Assembly (NCBI GenBank): GCA_013791955.1
Contig: VMSW01000007.1
Coordinates: 1,240,001 to 1,304,000, forward strand
DNA length: 64,000 nucleotides
Origin: Propionicimonas sp.
GTDB lineage: Bacteria; Actinomycetota; Actinomycetes; Propionibacteriales; Propionibacteriaceae
Direction of reading: 5' to 3'
Position numbers and translations under genes: made by a program
Shown here: piece after piece, positions 26,255-35,653 of the stretch
How the letters are laid out: each line of letters begins with the position of its first letter
Position numbering within the stretch: position 1 is the stretch's first letter
The notes under the pieces: model-generated
Databases searched by the model: none
Told to the model about the DNA's origin: nothing
Seen by the model: only the letters and a program-made list of their open reading frames with translations

Positions 26255-27703
26255 ATGGCGAAGGTGACTTTCTTCTCCGGCCAGCAGTTGCCCCTGGAGA
26301 TGCACAAGGTTCGCATCATCCAGAAGCTCAACCTGCTCCCCATCGAAGACCGCCGCAAGGCGATGGCTGGGGCCGGCTACAACACCTTCCTGTTGCAGAA
26401 CACCGACGTGTTCCTCGACATGCTCACCGACTCCGGGGTGAACGCAATGAGCGACCAGCAGCAGGCCGCGATGCTGATCGCCGACGACGCCTACGCCGGT
26501 TCGGCCACCTACACCCGGTTGTACGACAAGCTGGTCGAGCTGTTCGGCATGGACTACTTCCTGCCGGCCCATCAGGGCCGGGCCGCCGAACACATCTTGT
26601 CCAAGACGCTGGTCAAGCCGGGCACCTACGTGCCGATGAACTACCACTTCACCACTTCCAAGGCGCACGTCACCGAGATGGGTGGCGAGGTGCTGGAACT
26701 GATCACCAAGGCTGGGCTGGAGGTGACCTCCGACGAGCTGTTTAAGGGCAACTTCGACATTCCGGCATTGCAGGCGCTGATTGACGAGCGGGGCGCCGAA
26801 TCCATCTCTTACGTCCGGATCGAATCGGGCACCAACTTGATCGGCGGGCAACCGTTGAGTCTGGCCAACATTCGCGAAACCACCGCGCTGTGCCGCGCCC
26901 ACGGCATCCTCACTGTGCTGGACGCTTCGCTACTGGCCGACAACTTGTACTTCAACAAGACTCGCGAGCCTCAGTGCCAGGACATGACCATCCCGGAGAT
27001 CACCCGAGCCACCGCGGACTGCTTCGACATCATCTACTTCTCCGCTCGCAAGCTCGGCTTTGGCCGCGGCGGCGGCATCTGCATTCGCGATGAGGCGGTC
27101 TACAAGCAGATGCGCGCTCTGGTGCCGATGTACGAAGGCTTCCTGACCTATGGCGGCATGTCGGTGCGGGAAATGGAGGCCATCACCGTCGGCCTAGGCG
27201 AGACCATGGACGAAGACATGATCAACCAGGGTCCGCTGTTCATCGAGCACATGGTCAATGAGTTGGACGCCCGCGGCATCCCGGTGATCACCCCGGCCGG
27301 CGGCCTGGGGGCGCACGTGGACGCGATGCGCTTCCTGCCGCACGTCCCGCAGCAGGAGTACCCGGCTGGCGCCTTGGCGGCGGCGCTGTACATCGCTTCT
27401 GGCGTACGAGGCATGGAACGCGGCACCCTGAGTGAGCAGCGCGACCCCGATGGCACCGAGCCGATGGCGAACATGGAGTTGGTGCGTCTGGCCTTGCCTC
27501 GTCGGGTGTTCACCCTCAGCCAGGTGAACTACGCCATCGACCGTATCGACTGGCTCTACCAAAACCGCGAGCTAATTGGTGGCCTGAAGTTCATCGAGGA
27601 GCCGGAGATCCTGCGCTTCTTCTACGGCCGCCTGGAGCCGATCGGCGATTGGGTCGAGACGCTCACCGAGGCCTTCCGCCGCGATTTGGGCGACAGCCTG
27701 TAG
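26255..27703 (+). CDS. Divergent tryptophanase/tyrosine phenol-lyase family beta-eliminating lyase
   Basis: PLP-dependent carbon-carbon lyase of 482 residues, aligning over its whole length with tryptophanase (TnaA) and tyrosine phenol-lyase (Tpl). The PLP lysine is Lys266 in SARKLGFGRGGG, where TnaA and Tpl have SAKKD or SGKKD. From memory of those families, residues that separate them favour Tpl: Thr133 in FTTSKAH (Asp in TnaA) and Met387-Glu-Arg389 (MERG; Val-Glu-Ile in TnaA). The end, GGLKFIEEPEILRFF, also resembles Tpl. However, Asp223 is followed by ASLLADN, so an Arg conserved in both families is Leu226. The substrate is therefore uncertain. AAAGGA precedes the ATG by 8 bases. A strong hairpin follows the stop. 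Confidence 0.83.
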   Translation: MAKVTFFSGQQLPLEMHKVRIIQKLNLLPIEDRRKAMAGAGYNTFLLQNTDVFLDMLTDSGVNAMSDQQQAAMLIADDAYAGSATYTRLYDKLVELFGMDYFLPAHQGRAAEHILSKTLVKPGTYVPMNYHFTTSKAHVTEMGGEVLELITKAGLEVTSDELFKGNFDIPALQALIDERGAESISYVRIESGTNLIGGQPLSLANIRETTALCRAHGILTVLDASLLADNLYFNKTREPQCQDMTIPEITRATADCFDIIYFSARKLGFGRGGGICIRDEAVYKQMRALVPMYEGFLTYGGMSVREMEAITVGLGETMDEDMINQGPLFIEHMVNELDARGIPVITPAGGLGAHVDAMRFLPHVPQQEYPAGALAAALYIASGVRGMERGTLSEQRDPDGTEPMANMELVRLALPRRVFTLSQVNYAIDRIDWLYQNRELIGGLKFIEEPEILRFFYGRLEPIGDWVETLTEAFRRDLGDSL

Positions 27704-27719
27704 CCCAAGCCATCTGCCA

Positions 27720-27754
27720 CGAGGTGCCCCCGTTCAGTTTGCGTGGGCACCTCG
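27720..27754 (+). terminator. Hairpin after the beta-eliminating lyase gene
   Basis: A 10-bp perfect inverted repeat (CGAGGTGCCC and GGGCACCTCG) with a 15-base loop starts 16 bases after the stop. There is no long T tract, so termination strength is uncertain. Confidence 0.6.
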
Positions 27755-27762
27755 TTCAGTTC

Positions 27763-27903
27763 CCGGAGGCTTCGACCAGCTCAGCCAACTTGCAGTCCCC
27801 GAGGCTTCGACCCTTCGACAGGCTCAGGACGGGCAAGCTCAGCCAACTTGCACCTTCAGTTCCCTGAGCACCCCTTCAGTTCCCTGAGCCTGTCGAAGGG
27901 TCG
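27763..27903. repeat. Cluster of REP-like repeats between lyase gene and dnaE2
   Basis: This non-coding stretch holds one full copy in each orientation, CCCTTCGACAGGCTCAGG at 27811 and CCCTGAGCCTGTCGAAGGG at 27882-27900. Partial copies lie at about 27768, 27830 and 27856 (TTCCCTGAGC, GCTCAGCCAACTTG). The opposed copies could form a long hairpin beyond the 3' end of dnaE2. No ORF is convincing in the 212 bases between the two genes. Confidence 0.8.
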
Positions 27904-27915
27904 CCGTTTTGGATG

Positions 27916-30900
27916 TCAGTGAAAGTCCCGGCTGCGATGCGGCACCAGGATCGGTAACGCAACGATCCGATCAGCCAGCACGTTGACGACACCTTCGGGC
28001 GAACGCTCCAACTTGCCGCGCACGACCACAGCCGCGGAGTTCCGGGCTACTTTTCGATAGCGCTGCCAGACCCCCATCGAACAGACCACATTCAGCAGGC
28101 CGAACTCGTCCTCCAGACTCAGGAAGGTAATGCCAGAGGCGGTAGCTGGACGCTGCCGATGGGTTACCAGCCCGCCTACTTCGATGCGGCGATCCGGCTC
28201 GGCGAAGCGCAGATCGGCACTGCTGAGCACTCCCCTGGCCACCAGGTCGGCCCGCAACTGGCCGATCGGATGTTCACCGGTGCTCACCCCGGTGGCCCAA
28301 AGCTCATCGGCCAACTCTTCGGTCTGGGTCGGCGCATCGAAGAGTGGATCTTGGGCAGTCGGCATCGTCCCCGGCAACGAATCGGGTTGATCAAGCGCAG
28401 CCCTCCCCGCCCGCCAGAGCGCCTGCCGCCTAGACAATCCCAGGCCGTCGAAGGCGCCCGCAGCGGCCAGAGCTTCCAGTTGGTCAGCACTCAGCCCGGT
28501 GCGACGCACCAACGCCTCCATGCCGGCGTAGTTCCCGCCAGCGTCCCGTTCGGCGACGATCCGGGTGGCCACCTCCCGGCCAATCCCCCGAATGCTGGCC
28601 AGCCCCAGCCGGACGGCGAAGCCACCGTCCCGGCGGTGGGTGGCAGTGGGGTCGGGGGTGCGGGGATCAAAGTCTCCGACCGGTGGTTGCTGGCCAAGGC
28701 AGGAATCCAGACCAGTGGGGGCGGCGGCAGACCCTTCGACGGGCTCAGGGAACTTACCTTCGACAGGCTCAGGGACCTTGGACCCCCCAGGCACGAACCC
28801 GGACCCTTCGACGGGCTCAGGGAACTTATCTTCGACAGGCTCAGGGAACTTGGCGGGCTCAGCAAACTGCGGCTCGAGCACTGCGTCCACCCCGGAGAAG
28901 GCCAGGTCGGGCCGTAAGACCGTCACGCCGTGGCGCCGGGCGTCCGAGACCAAAGTGGACGGGGAGTAGAAACCCATCGGCTGGGCCCGCAGCAAGCCGG
29001 ACAGAAAGGCTGCCGGGTAATGCAGCTTCAACCAACTTGAGGCATAAACCAGCAGCGCGAAGCTCAGCGAGTGCGATTCGGCGAAACCGAAGTTGGCGAA
29101 GGCCTGAATCTGGGCGTAAATCCGCTCAGCCGCCTCGCCGCTCAGCCCGTTGCGCGCCATCCCTTCAAAGAGTTTCAGCTTCAGCGACTCGATCCGCTCC
29201 ACCCCACGCTTAGATCCCATCGCCCGGCGCAATAGATCGGCATCCTCACCACTGCAATCGCCGATCGCCATCGCCATCTGCATCAGTTGCTCCTGAAACA
29301 CCGGCACCCCGAGGGTGCGTTTCAGCACCGGCTCCAACTTGGGATGGGCGTAGGTGACTGGTTCGCGGCCCAGCTTGCGCCGGACGAACGGGTGCACCGC
29401 CCCACCCTGAATCGGACCGGGACGGATCAGCGCAATCTGAATCACCAGGTCGTAGAAGCGCCTGGGCTGCAACCGGGGCAACAGCCCCATCTGGGCCCTG
29501 GACTCGACCTGGAAAACCCCAATCGAATCGGCCCGGCACAACATGTCATAGACTCCGGGCTCCTCCTTGGGAATGGTGGCCAACTCCCACCGCTCCCCGG
29601 TCGCGGCAGCGATCAGATCGAAGCTGTGCTGCAACGCCGCCAAAATGCCCAACCCAAGCAGGTCGAACTTCACCAGGCCCATCCAGGCCGCATCATCCTT
29701 GTCCCACTGAATCACGGTGCGTCGATCCATTCGGGCGTGCTCGATCGGCACCACCTCGCCGACCGGACGCTCGGTGAGCACCATGCCACCGGAGTGAATG
29801 CCCAAGTGGCGTGGCGCTTTCAACAACTGGGTAGCCAGCTCGACCACTTTCGGCGGAATGGTGTCCGCCTCAGCGGCCAGTGAAGAGCCCCACCGCTCCA
29901 CCTGCCGGGCGAAGGCGTCCGCCTGCCCAGGGCTGTAACCCAACGCCCGGGAGATATCGCGGATCGCGCCCTTGGGCCGGAACTGAATCACATTGCACAC
30001 TTGGGCGGCCCGCTCGCGCCCGTAGCGGTCGAAGACCCACTGAATGATCTCTTCGCGCCGATCGGAGTCGAAATCCACATCAATGTCGGGTTCTTCATCG
30101 CGCAACGCCGACAGGAATCGCTCGAAGGGCAGGTCGTAGGCGATCGAATCCACCGCAGTGATGTTGAGCAGATAGCAGACCGCGGAGTTGGCCGCCGAAC
30201 CGCGGCCCTGGCACAGAATCCCGCGCCGCCTGGCCTCCGCCACGATGTCATGCACGATCAGGAAGTAGCCAGGAAAGTCTTTGGCTTCGATCACGGCCAA
30301 CTCGCGTTCGATCCGCGCTCGGTTAGCCGGCGTCAGGTTTGGGTAGCGCACCGGCACTGCCGTCCAGACCAGGTGACGCAACCAGCTCATCGGCGTCTGG
30401 CCAGCAGGCACCTCCTGCTTCGGCAGCGCTGGTTTGGCCCGCCGCAACGGGAAAGCCAGTTCATCGGCCAGCGGCACCGTCCGGGCCACTGCCCCGGAAA
30501 ATCGGCCGAACCTGGCCGCCATCTCCGCCCCAGAGCGCAGGAAGGCCGAACCGGCGGCTGGCAGCCAGCCGTCCAAGGCATCCAGGCTACGGTTGGCCCG
30601 CACCGCTGCCACGGCCTGGGCCAGCTCATGTTGCCCTGGCGTGGCGTAGTGCACATTGCCGGTGGCGATGGTGGGCAGGTTCAACTCGGCGGCGAGCGCG
30701 GCCAAAGCGTCGTTGTGGGTTGAATCGAGCGGGTTGCCATGGTCGATCAACTCCACGAACACCTGCCCAGCTCCGAACAGGCCCACCAGCTCGACCAACG
30801 CACGCCGCGCCCCGGCCACCCCTTCGGCGAGCAGCCCTTGGCGGACCGCCCCCTTGCGGCAACCGGTGAGCACCACCCACTGATCGCGCCCGGTTGCGGC

Positions 30901-31416
30901 CAGTTCTTCGAGGTCATAGACCGGACGGCCCTTCTCCCCACCGGCTAACTGGGCCGAGGTGATCGCCCCGGCCAGCCGGTGATAGCCCTCCTCCCCGATC
31001 GCCAGCACCAACAGGTGTTCCCCGAGGGGGTCCGGTTGGCCCGCTTGGGGGGCGGGCAGTCCGAGGGAGAGTTCAGCACCGAACACGGTGCGCAGCTCTA
31101 ACTGCTCGGCAGCCTCAGCAAAGCGCACGATGCCGTAGAGGCCGTCGTGATCGGTGATAGCCAGCGCATGCAGGCCGAGCCGTTCGGCCTCCTCAGCCAA
31201 CTCGGCTGGCCCGGAGGCGCCGTCGAGGAAGGAGAAGGATGAATGGGCGTGCAGTTCGGCGTACGGCACCACCTCACCAGGTCGCTGAATCGTCGGCGGC
31301 CGGTAGGGACCGCGTTTGCGCGAAGTCGGCAGCTCGGCCACTGCCGCCGCCCGCTTGGACGCGCTCAGCGTCCGCTCTAAGTCGCGCCAGGTCATCGGCG
31401 GATTGTTGAAACCCAT
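27916..31416 (-). CDS. dnaE2: Error-prone DNA polymerase DnaE2 (ImuC)
   Basis: Alpha-subunit-like polymerase of the SOS mutasome, used for translesion synthesis. It has 1,166 residues, longer than the usual about 1,080. The N-terminal PHP domain ([28 protein letters not shown]) is followed by the C-family polymerase core with catalytic [12 protein letters not shown] near 445. The C-terminal part has the helix-hairpin-helix ([11 protein letters not shown]) and OB-fold region ([16 protein letters not shown]) but no tau-binding tail. Part of the excess length comes from an in-frame run of REP-like repeats at about residues 856-895, encoding KFPEPVEG-type octapeptides. It lies 12 bases after imuB in the LexA-controlled operon. 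Confidence 0.95.
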   Translation of the reverse strand: MGFNNPPMTWRDLERTLSASKRAAAVAELPTSRKRGPYRPPTIQRPGEVVPYAELHAHSSFSFLDGASGPAELAEEAERLGLHALAITDHDGLYGIVRFAEAAEQLELRTVFGAELSLGLPAPQAGQPDPLGEHLLVLAIGEEGYHRLAGAITSAQLAGGEKGRPVYDLEELAATGRDQWVVLTGCRKGAVRQGLLAEGVAGARRALVELVGLFGAGQVFVELIDHGNPLDSTHNDALAALAAELNLPTIATGNVHYATPGQHELAQAVAAVRANRSLDALDGWLPAAGSAFLRSGAEMAARFGRFSGAVARTVPLADELAFPLRRAKPALPKQEVPAGQTPMSWLRHLVWTAVPVRYPNLTPANRARIERELAVIEAKDFPGYFLIVHDIVAEARRRGILCQGRGSAANSAVCYLLNITAVDSIAYDLPFERFLSALRDEEPDIDVDFDSDRREEIIQWVFDRYGRERAAQVCNVIQFRPKGAIRDISRALGYSPGQADAFARQVERWGSSLAAEADTIPPKVVELATQLLKAPRHLGIHSGGMVLTERPVGEVVPIEHARMDRRTVIQWDKDDAAWMGLVKFDLLGLGILAALQHSFDLIAAATGERWELATIPKEEPGVYDMLCRADSIGVFQVESRAQMGLLPRLQPRRFYDLVIQIALIRPGPIQGGAVHPFVRRKLGREPVTYAHPKLEPVLKRTLGVPVFQEQLMQMAMAIGDCSGEDADLLRRAMGSKRGVERIESLKLKLFEGMARNGLSGEAAERIYAQIQAFANFGFAESHSLSFALLVYASSWLKLHYPAAFLSGLLRAQPMGFYSPSTLVSDARRHGVTVLRPDLAFSGVDAVLEPQFAEPAKFPEPVEDKFPEPVEGSGFVPGGSKVPEPVEGKFPEPVEGSAAAPTGLDSCLGQQPPVGDFDPRTPDPTATHRRDGGFAVRLGLASIRGIGREVATRIVAERDAGGNYAGMEALVRRTGLSADQLEALAAAGAFDGLGLSRRQALWRAGRAALDQPDSLPGTMPTAQDPLFDAPTQTEELADELWATGVSTGEHPIGQLRADLVARGVLSSADLRFAEPDRRIEVGGLVTHRQRPATASGITFLSLEDEFGLLNVVCSMGVWQRYRKVARNSAAVVVRGKLERSPEGVVNVLADRIVALPILVPHRSRDFH
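28732..28851. repeat. Four in-frame REP-like units inside dnaE2
   Basis: Two head-to-tail pairs of 24-bp units (28732-28755 and 28756-28779; 28804-28827 and 28828-28851) are separated by 24 bases. The core of each unit is TTCGACAGGCTCAGGGAAC or the variant with CGACGGG. Read on the minus strand each gives KFPEPVEG or a one-residue variant, so the dnaE2 frame is kept. The same repeat occurs outside the gene at 27.8 kb and 15.6 kb. Confidence 0.93.
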
Positions 31417-31428
31417 CAGTGTCTCAAC

Positions 31429-32979
31429 TCAGTCATAGCGAGCCTCAGCCCACCAGCCCCGCCCATTCAGCAGCAGCAGCCAGGCGACGCCGAACTCATC
31501 GACGACCTGGAACCGGTGCGCGCCACGTTGCCGCTGAGCATCCCAGGCGCGCTCACTGACCGGCCAGGGCCCGGCCCACCCGATCAGGCGGCCATGCTGC
31601 GACCCAGCACTGAAGGCGACCGGAACCCCGCTGAGAGCGCCCCGTTCGTCCACCCTGATTTGGACGCCGTCGGCGGCCACTAGCTGCACAGCCAACGGCT
31701 CGGGAAAGACGGTGGCTGGCTGCGGGTCAGGAATTCGCCCCGGCCAGGGCTGATTGGCAGGCATCTTCGTCGTTAGCCGCTCCCCCCAGGGCACCAGTAA
31801 CTGACGTTCGGCCAACCAACGCCCGCCCCCGATCTGCGGGGTCAGCACGCTGGCATGACCCAACATCGCCTGTACCCGCGACATCGCGTGATGCACCCGC
31901 TCATCCGGGCCCAGCCCAAACAGTCCTGGGGCGTGGTTGGCCAACTCGTCGACCGAGACCGGCTCCAGCCGCAGGCTGATGATTCCGGAGAGAATCTGGT
32001 TTCCCGCAGCTGCCTGCAACTGCCAACGAATCCGGTCGGTGATCGCGGCTGCGTCGAAGACGCTCGGGGTCAGCCAGGTGCGCGCGCTGAACTCGTCGCG
32101 CTCTCCGGTCAACTCCAACCGCACCTCGGTGCAGACCAAACCAGCCCCGGTCAGGTGATCGATGAACTTCGCCACCACTGCCCGGGAGGCGAAGGCCACC
32201 TGATCGACCAGAGTCAACGGCGGCTCGAAGTCGATTTCGGCGATCAGTTCGGCTGGCGGCTGCCGCGGCGTCACCTGCCGTGAATCCTGTCCACCGGCCA
32301 GGGTGTGCAGCCGGACGCCCTGGGCCCCGAAACGCTCTCGCACCCGGGCGGCGTCCATCGCGGCGAAATCACCGAGGGTGCGCACACCCAACCTGGGCAG
32401 CAACTCGCTCAAGTTGGGATCCCCCAACCGCGAAACCGGCAGCGGCGCCAGAAACTTGGCGCCGCCGGTGGGCTCGACCACCCGGACTGGGTCGGCCTGG
32501 TGGGCAGCCTGAACCGCAGTGAATACCCCATCGGCCACTCCGGCTCGACCGGAGTCGATGCCCAGTTCGACTACCACCGACTCCAGCAGGGTTTCGGCTG
32601 CCAGCTCCTCAGCTCCCAGGTAGCTGGCCAGGCCCTGGGAGCGCACCACACACAGCCCAGGACGGATCAACTGCACCCCAGGGGAAAGCTGCTCCACGCA
32701 AGCCAGCACCGCCTCGAATTCTCTGGCATCCCGCGCATCATCTGCTGCCAGGACTTTCAGCTGCGGGCAGGTGGATTGCGCCTCCCGCCGTCGCTGGCCG
32801 ACCGCGACCCCCTGCTCAGCCGCTGCCGCCGAGCAGGCAAGGACCCGGTTGGCGGCCACCACCGCCGCCAGTTGGGAGGGATCTTCGCCGTCAGCCAAAG
32901 CCCAGGCGGTCACCGACCAATTTGGAAACCACAACGCCAGACAGCGATCAGCCGCCACACCCATTTCGAGCCGACCCAT
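31429..32979 (-). CDS. imuB: ImuB, inactive Y-family polymerase of the mutasome
   Basis: Hub protein that links ImuA' and DnaE2 to the replication clamp. It has 516 residues with a Y-family fold: N-terminal MGVAADRCLALWFPNWSV, a helix-hairpin-helix near PRLGVRTLGDFAAMDAARVRERFG and a little-finger region after it. Where active Y-family polymerases have a DxD-type metal site at the first strand, this sequence reads LALWFPNW with no acidic residues, as expected for catalytically dead ImuB. The C-terminal segment (WWAEARYD) is conserved in the family. The gene starts 3 bases after imuA' with a GGGTGA-like ribosome site formed by the imuA' stop. Confidence 0.93.
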   Translation of the reverse strand: MGRLEMGVAADRCLALWFPNWSVTAWALADGEDPSQLAAVVAANRVLACSAAAAEQGVAVGQRRREAQSTCPQLKVLAADDARDAREFEAVLACVEQLSPGVQLIRPGLCVVRSQGLASYLGAEELAAETLLESVVVELGIDSGRAGVADGVFTAVQAAHQADPVRVVEPTGGAKFLAPLPVSRLGDPNLSELLPRLGVRTLGDFAAMDAARVRERFGAQGVRLHTLAGGQDSRQVTPRQPPAELIAEIDFEPPLTLVDQVAFASRAVVAKFIDHLTGAGLVCTEVRLELTGERDEFSARTWLTPSVFDAAAITDRIRWQLQAAAGNQILSGIISLRLEPVSVDELANHAPGLFGLGPDERVHHAMSRVQAMLGHASVLTPQIGGGRWLAERQLLVPWGERLTTKMPANQPWPGRIPDPQPATVFPEPLAVQLVAADGVQIRVDERGALSGVPVAFSAGSQHGRLIGWAGPWPVSERAWDAQRQRGAHRFQVVDEFGVAWLLLLNGRGWWAEARYD

Positions 32980-32982
32980 GAT

Positions 32983-33675
32983 TCACCCAGCCACCCGTAG
33001 CTGCGGGGCCGCCGATTCCACCGCGGCGATCCGTCCATTCGAGCTGGGCAGCACCAGCCTGGCGCTACGGCCAGCGGGATAGCGGCGGGAGATGACCCCC
33101 ACCTGCAACTCCCGCCCGGCCAGCCGGCCGTGACCGTTCCCCAAGCCGTGCCAGCGCGGCTCGGTCAAGGTGAACCGCGCTTCGGCCCGTGGCCAATCGC
33201 CAACCACCAGCAACACCGAGCCACGGTCACGCAGCCGGGACATCAGCCTGGCCGCGTCCGACTCCCTGACCCTGCCAAATGGACGGACGGCCAGCACCGG
33301 CACCACCTCGGCCAGCGCAGCGGTCGCTGCCAGCCACTGCTCGGCTGGCTCGGGCACCAACACCAGCCGATCCAAGCGAACCCCAGCTAGCTGGGCAGCC
33401 TCAGCAGCGAAGGTCGGTAAGCCGACTACCCCACACCAATGCCCCTCCTGGGAAGGCTCGGCCAGCAGAGCGTGCAGTAGCGATCCGGAAGTTTCCAGCA
33501 CATAGGCCGCGCCTGGCTTCAGCCCCGACTCGCCAAGGACCGGCAGCAGCGATGGATGCACCGCAAACGGACGCTGCCGGATTCTGGCTTCAGCTTTGGC
33601 CACCTGTGCCCGCAACCGCACCAACAGCTCGGTGACTGCGGTTTCAGTTTCGGGTAGTTTGAGGGCGGCCTTCAC
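32983..33675 (-). CDS. imuA': ImuA', RecA-like mutasome protein
   Basis: First gene of the imuA'-imuB-dnaE2 cassette, 230 residues. It resembles the RecA-related actinobacterial ImuA' in length and in blocks such as GLKPGAAYVLETSGSLLHAL, VVGLPTFAAEAAQLAGVRLDRLV and SARLVLPSSNGRIAAVESAAP. The canonical Walker A GxxxxGKT is not recognisable, which is usual for this family. ImuA' interacts with ImuB during mutagenic repair. A perfect LexA operator lies directly upstream of the start. Confidence 0.88.
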   Translation of the reverse strand: MKAALKLPETETAVTELLVRLRAQVAKAEARIRQRPFAVHPSLLPVLGESGLKPGAAYVLETSGSLLHALLAEPSQEGHWCGVVGLPTFAAEAAQLAGVRLDRLVLVPEPAEQWLAATAALAEVVPVLAVRPFGRVRESDAARLMSRLRDRGSVLLVVGDWPRAEARFTLTEPRWHGLGNGHGRLAGRELQVGVISRRYPAGRSARLVLPSSNGRIAAVESAAPQLRVAG

Positions 33676-33684
33676 CTATCAATG

Positions 33685-33702
33685 ATCGAACAGATGTTCG
33701 AT
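33685..33702. promoter_or_regulatory. LexA operator (SOS box) of the imuA'-imuB-dnaE2 operon
   Basis: ATCGAACAGATGTTCGAT contains GAAC-N4-GTTC with 7-base symmetrical arms (ATCGAAC and GTTCGAT), a full match to the actinobacterial LexA site. It sits 10 bases upstream of the imuA' start and 57 upstream of the divergent peptidase start. Confidence 0.94.
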
Positions 33703-33758
33703 TACGTCAACTGGCTTGGCCGCGCTCTCTAGAGCGAACTGCGTAGCGAGAGAGGCCC

Positions 33759-35231
33759 ATGGACACCCCCCAGCGATCTCCCCGGTGGCTGGTACCAGCC
33801 GTTGTGATTCTGCTCGCCCTGGCACTGGTGGTGGCGGGCTTCGGCATCGCCAAGATGCTGGCAAGCCCGGAAACCCCCGCTGCAGCACCAGCCACCCCCA
33901 GCTCGCCCTCCGGCCCTACCGGCGGCGCTCTGAGCAGCGGCGATTCGCTCTTCCCCACCATCGGCAATCGCGGCTACGACGTCCAGCATTACCAGATCGA
34001 GCTCGACTACCACCGCGACGGATCGATCAACGCAGTCACCACCATCACCGCTAACGCCCCGGCCGCGCTCACCTCTTTCGGCCTCGACCTGAAAGGCCTG
34101 GAAGTCACCGCGATCAGCACGGACGGACGCCCCGCTGGTTGGACCCGTGACGACCACAAGCTGCGCGTGATCCCCGCTGGCCCCGTCCACGGGAGCTTCT
34201 CAACAAAGGTCGTCTACGCTGGCAAGCCGACCTCACTAACTGACCCGAACGGCATGCGGGAGGGCTGGCTGGTCACCGAGGACGGCGCCACCGTGATGGC
34301 TCAGCCGATGGGCGCGATGACCTGGTTCCCGAACAACAACACCCCGGCTGACAAGGCCACCTTCGAAATCACGGTGCACGTGCCCAATGGCCTGGAGGTT
34401 GCTGGCAGCGGCGATCTGCTAGACCAACGCGACAGCGCTACTACCAGCACCTGGGTCTGGCAACAGCGCAATCCGATCGCCACCTACCTGGCGATGATCT
34501 CGATCGGCCAGTACGAGGTCTACAAATCCACGATGACCCTCACCGATGGACGGGAGCTGCCGCTTTGGTCCTTCATCGACCCCTCGGTCGGGATATCCCC
34601 GGCCATCGCCGAACGCCTGCCCAAGATCATTCGCAATTTGGAGAGCTACTTCGGCCCCTACCCCCAAAGCAGTTCGGGCATCGTGTTCGATCGCCTTGAG
34701 ATTGGCTATTCGCTGGAGACTCAGAACCGCCCGGTGATCACTTTCGATGACGGCGACTGGCTGCTTTATCACGAACTCGCCCACCAATGGTTCGGCGATT
34801 CGCTGACCGTTGGCGACTGGGGCGACATCTGGCTCAACGAGGGCTTCGCCACCTACACCGAGTTCGTCATGCCCGCTGACAGCGTCGGTTCAGACCGCGG
34901 CGATGCCCGTTACTACAGTCTGCTCAACGCGGCCAGCAAAGACAGCGAGTACTGGTCACCGCCGCCGGCGCCAATAACCGATCCTAAATATCTGTTCTCC
35001 CAGAAGGTGGTTTACAACCGCAGCGCGCTCACGCTATGGGCCCTGCGACGCCAGGTTGGGGCGAAGACCTTCGCCAAGATCGTCAAGACCTGGACCAGCC
35101 GGCACCGCGATTCGGTGGTCACCACCGAACAGTTCACCCAGTTGGCCGAGGAGCTCTCCGGCAAAGATCTGGATGCCTTCTTCAAGGCCTGGCTCTACAC
35201 CGCTGGCCAGCCAGCCCAGACTCATCGCTGA
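33759..35231 (+). CDS. M1-family zinc metallopeptidase, membrane-anchored or secreted
   Basis: Extracytoplasmic aminopeptidase-like protein of 490 residues. A single N-terminal hydrophobic helix (about 10-35, LVPAVVILLALALVVAGFGI) without a clear cleavage site is followed by a Pro/Ala-rich linker and the beta-sandwich N-domain. The zinc site HELAHQWFGDS starts at His338, with the third ligand 18 residues on in WLNEGFATY, the gluzincin arrangement. The exopeptidase GxMEN motif appears as LETQN. The C-terminal region has SALTLWALRRQVG. It is transcribed away from the mutasome operon, and its promoter lies near the LexA box, so SOS influence is possible but not shown. Confidence 0.9.
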   Translation: MDTPQRSPRWLVPAVVILLALALVVAGFGIAKMLASPETPAAAPATPSSPSGPTGGALSSGDSLFPTIGNRGYDVQHYQIELDYHRDGSINAVTTITANAPAALTSFGLDLKGLEVTAISTDGRPAGWTRDDHKLRVIPAGPVHGSFSTKVVYAGKPTSLTDPNGMREGWLVTEDGATVMAQPMGAMTWFPNNNTPADKATFEITVHVPNGLEVAGSGDLLDQRDSATTSTWVWQQRNPIATYLAMISIGQYEVYKSTMTLTDGRELPLWSFIDPSVGISPAIAERLPKIIRNLESYFGPYPQSSSGIVFDRLEIGYSLETQNRPVITFDDGDWLLYHELAHQWFGDSLTVGDWGDIWLNEGFATYTEFVMPADSVGSDRGDARYYSLLNAASKDSEYWSPPPAPITDPKYLFSQKVVYNRSALTLWALRRQVGAKTFAKIVKTWTSRHRDSVVTTEQFTQLAEELSGKDLDAFFKAWLYTAGQPAQTHR

Positions 35232-35244
35232 GCAGCAGCATCGC

Positions 35245-35586
35245 TCACCAAAGGAACGACATCACCGCGATCAACACCGTCAACACCGCGGCGACCGCTG
35301 GCAGGATCGGGGATGACTGGTCGCGCTTGGCTCGAGCATTGGCTACCTCCACCAGCCCGACCACAATCAAGGCCAGCACCACCTTCAAGATGACCTTGCC
35401 AAAGTTCATCCCACCCGAAAAGGTCAGGTTTACCAGGATCAAGCCGATGACCAGCTGGGATCGGGCCGCCCAGGCCATTACGACCAGGCCGATCTTGACT
35501 CCGAACAGGTAGACCAACCAGCCGCCAACAATGCCTGCGGTGGCCGCCAGATGCAGCACCCAGAACACGGTGAACAACAACTCCAT
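35245..35586 (-). CDS. Small four-helix membrane protein (paralogue 1)
   Basis: Integral membrane protein of 113 residues with about four hydrophobic segments (4-28, 33-55, 60-82 and 94-112). Blocks such as WVLHLAATAGIVGGWL and RSQLVIGLILV recur in the neighbouring gene (35654-36013), so the two are a tandem duplication. No catalytic or transport motif is visible and I do not recognise the family with certainty. It is convergent with the peptidase gene (13 bases between stops). Confidence 0.75.
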   Translation of the reverse strand: MELLFTVFWVLHLAATAGIVGGWLVYLFGVKIGLVVMAWAARSQLVIGLILVNLTFSGGMNFGKVILKVVLALIVVGLVEVANARAKRDQSSPILPAVAAVLTVLIAVMSFLW

Positions 35587-35653
35587 AGCCTGACCCTAAC
35601 TGGCGGCGGTCAGGCTCCCCACCAAGCCAGGTTTTCGGTCAACTACCGACTCC

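Noticed and set aside
27763-28851. Repeats near and in dnaE2 as a CRISPR array
   Set aside because: Units are adjacent or irregularly spaced, spacers are not unique or of constant length, and no cas genes are present.
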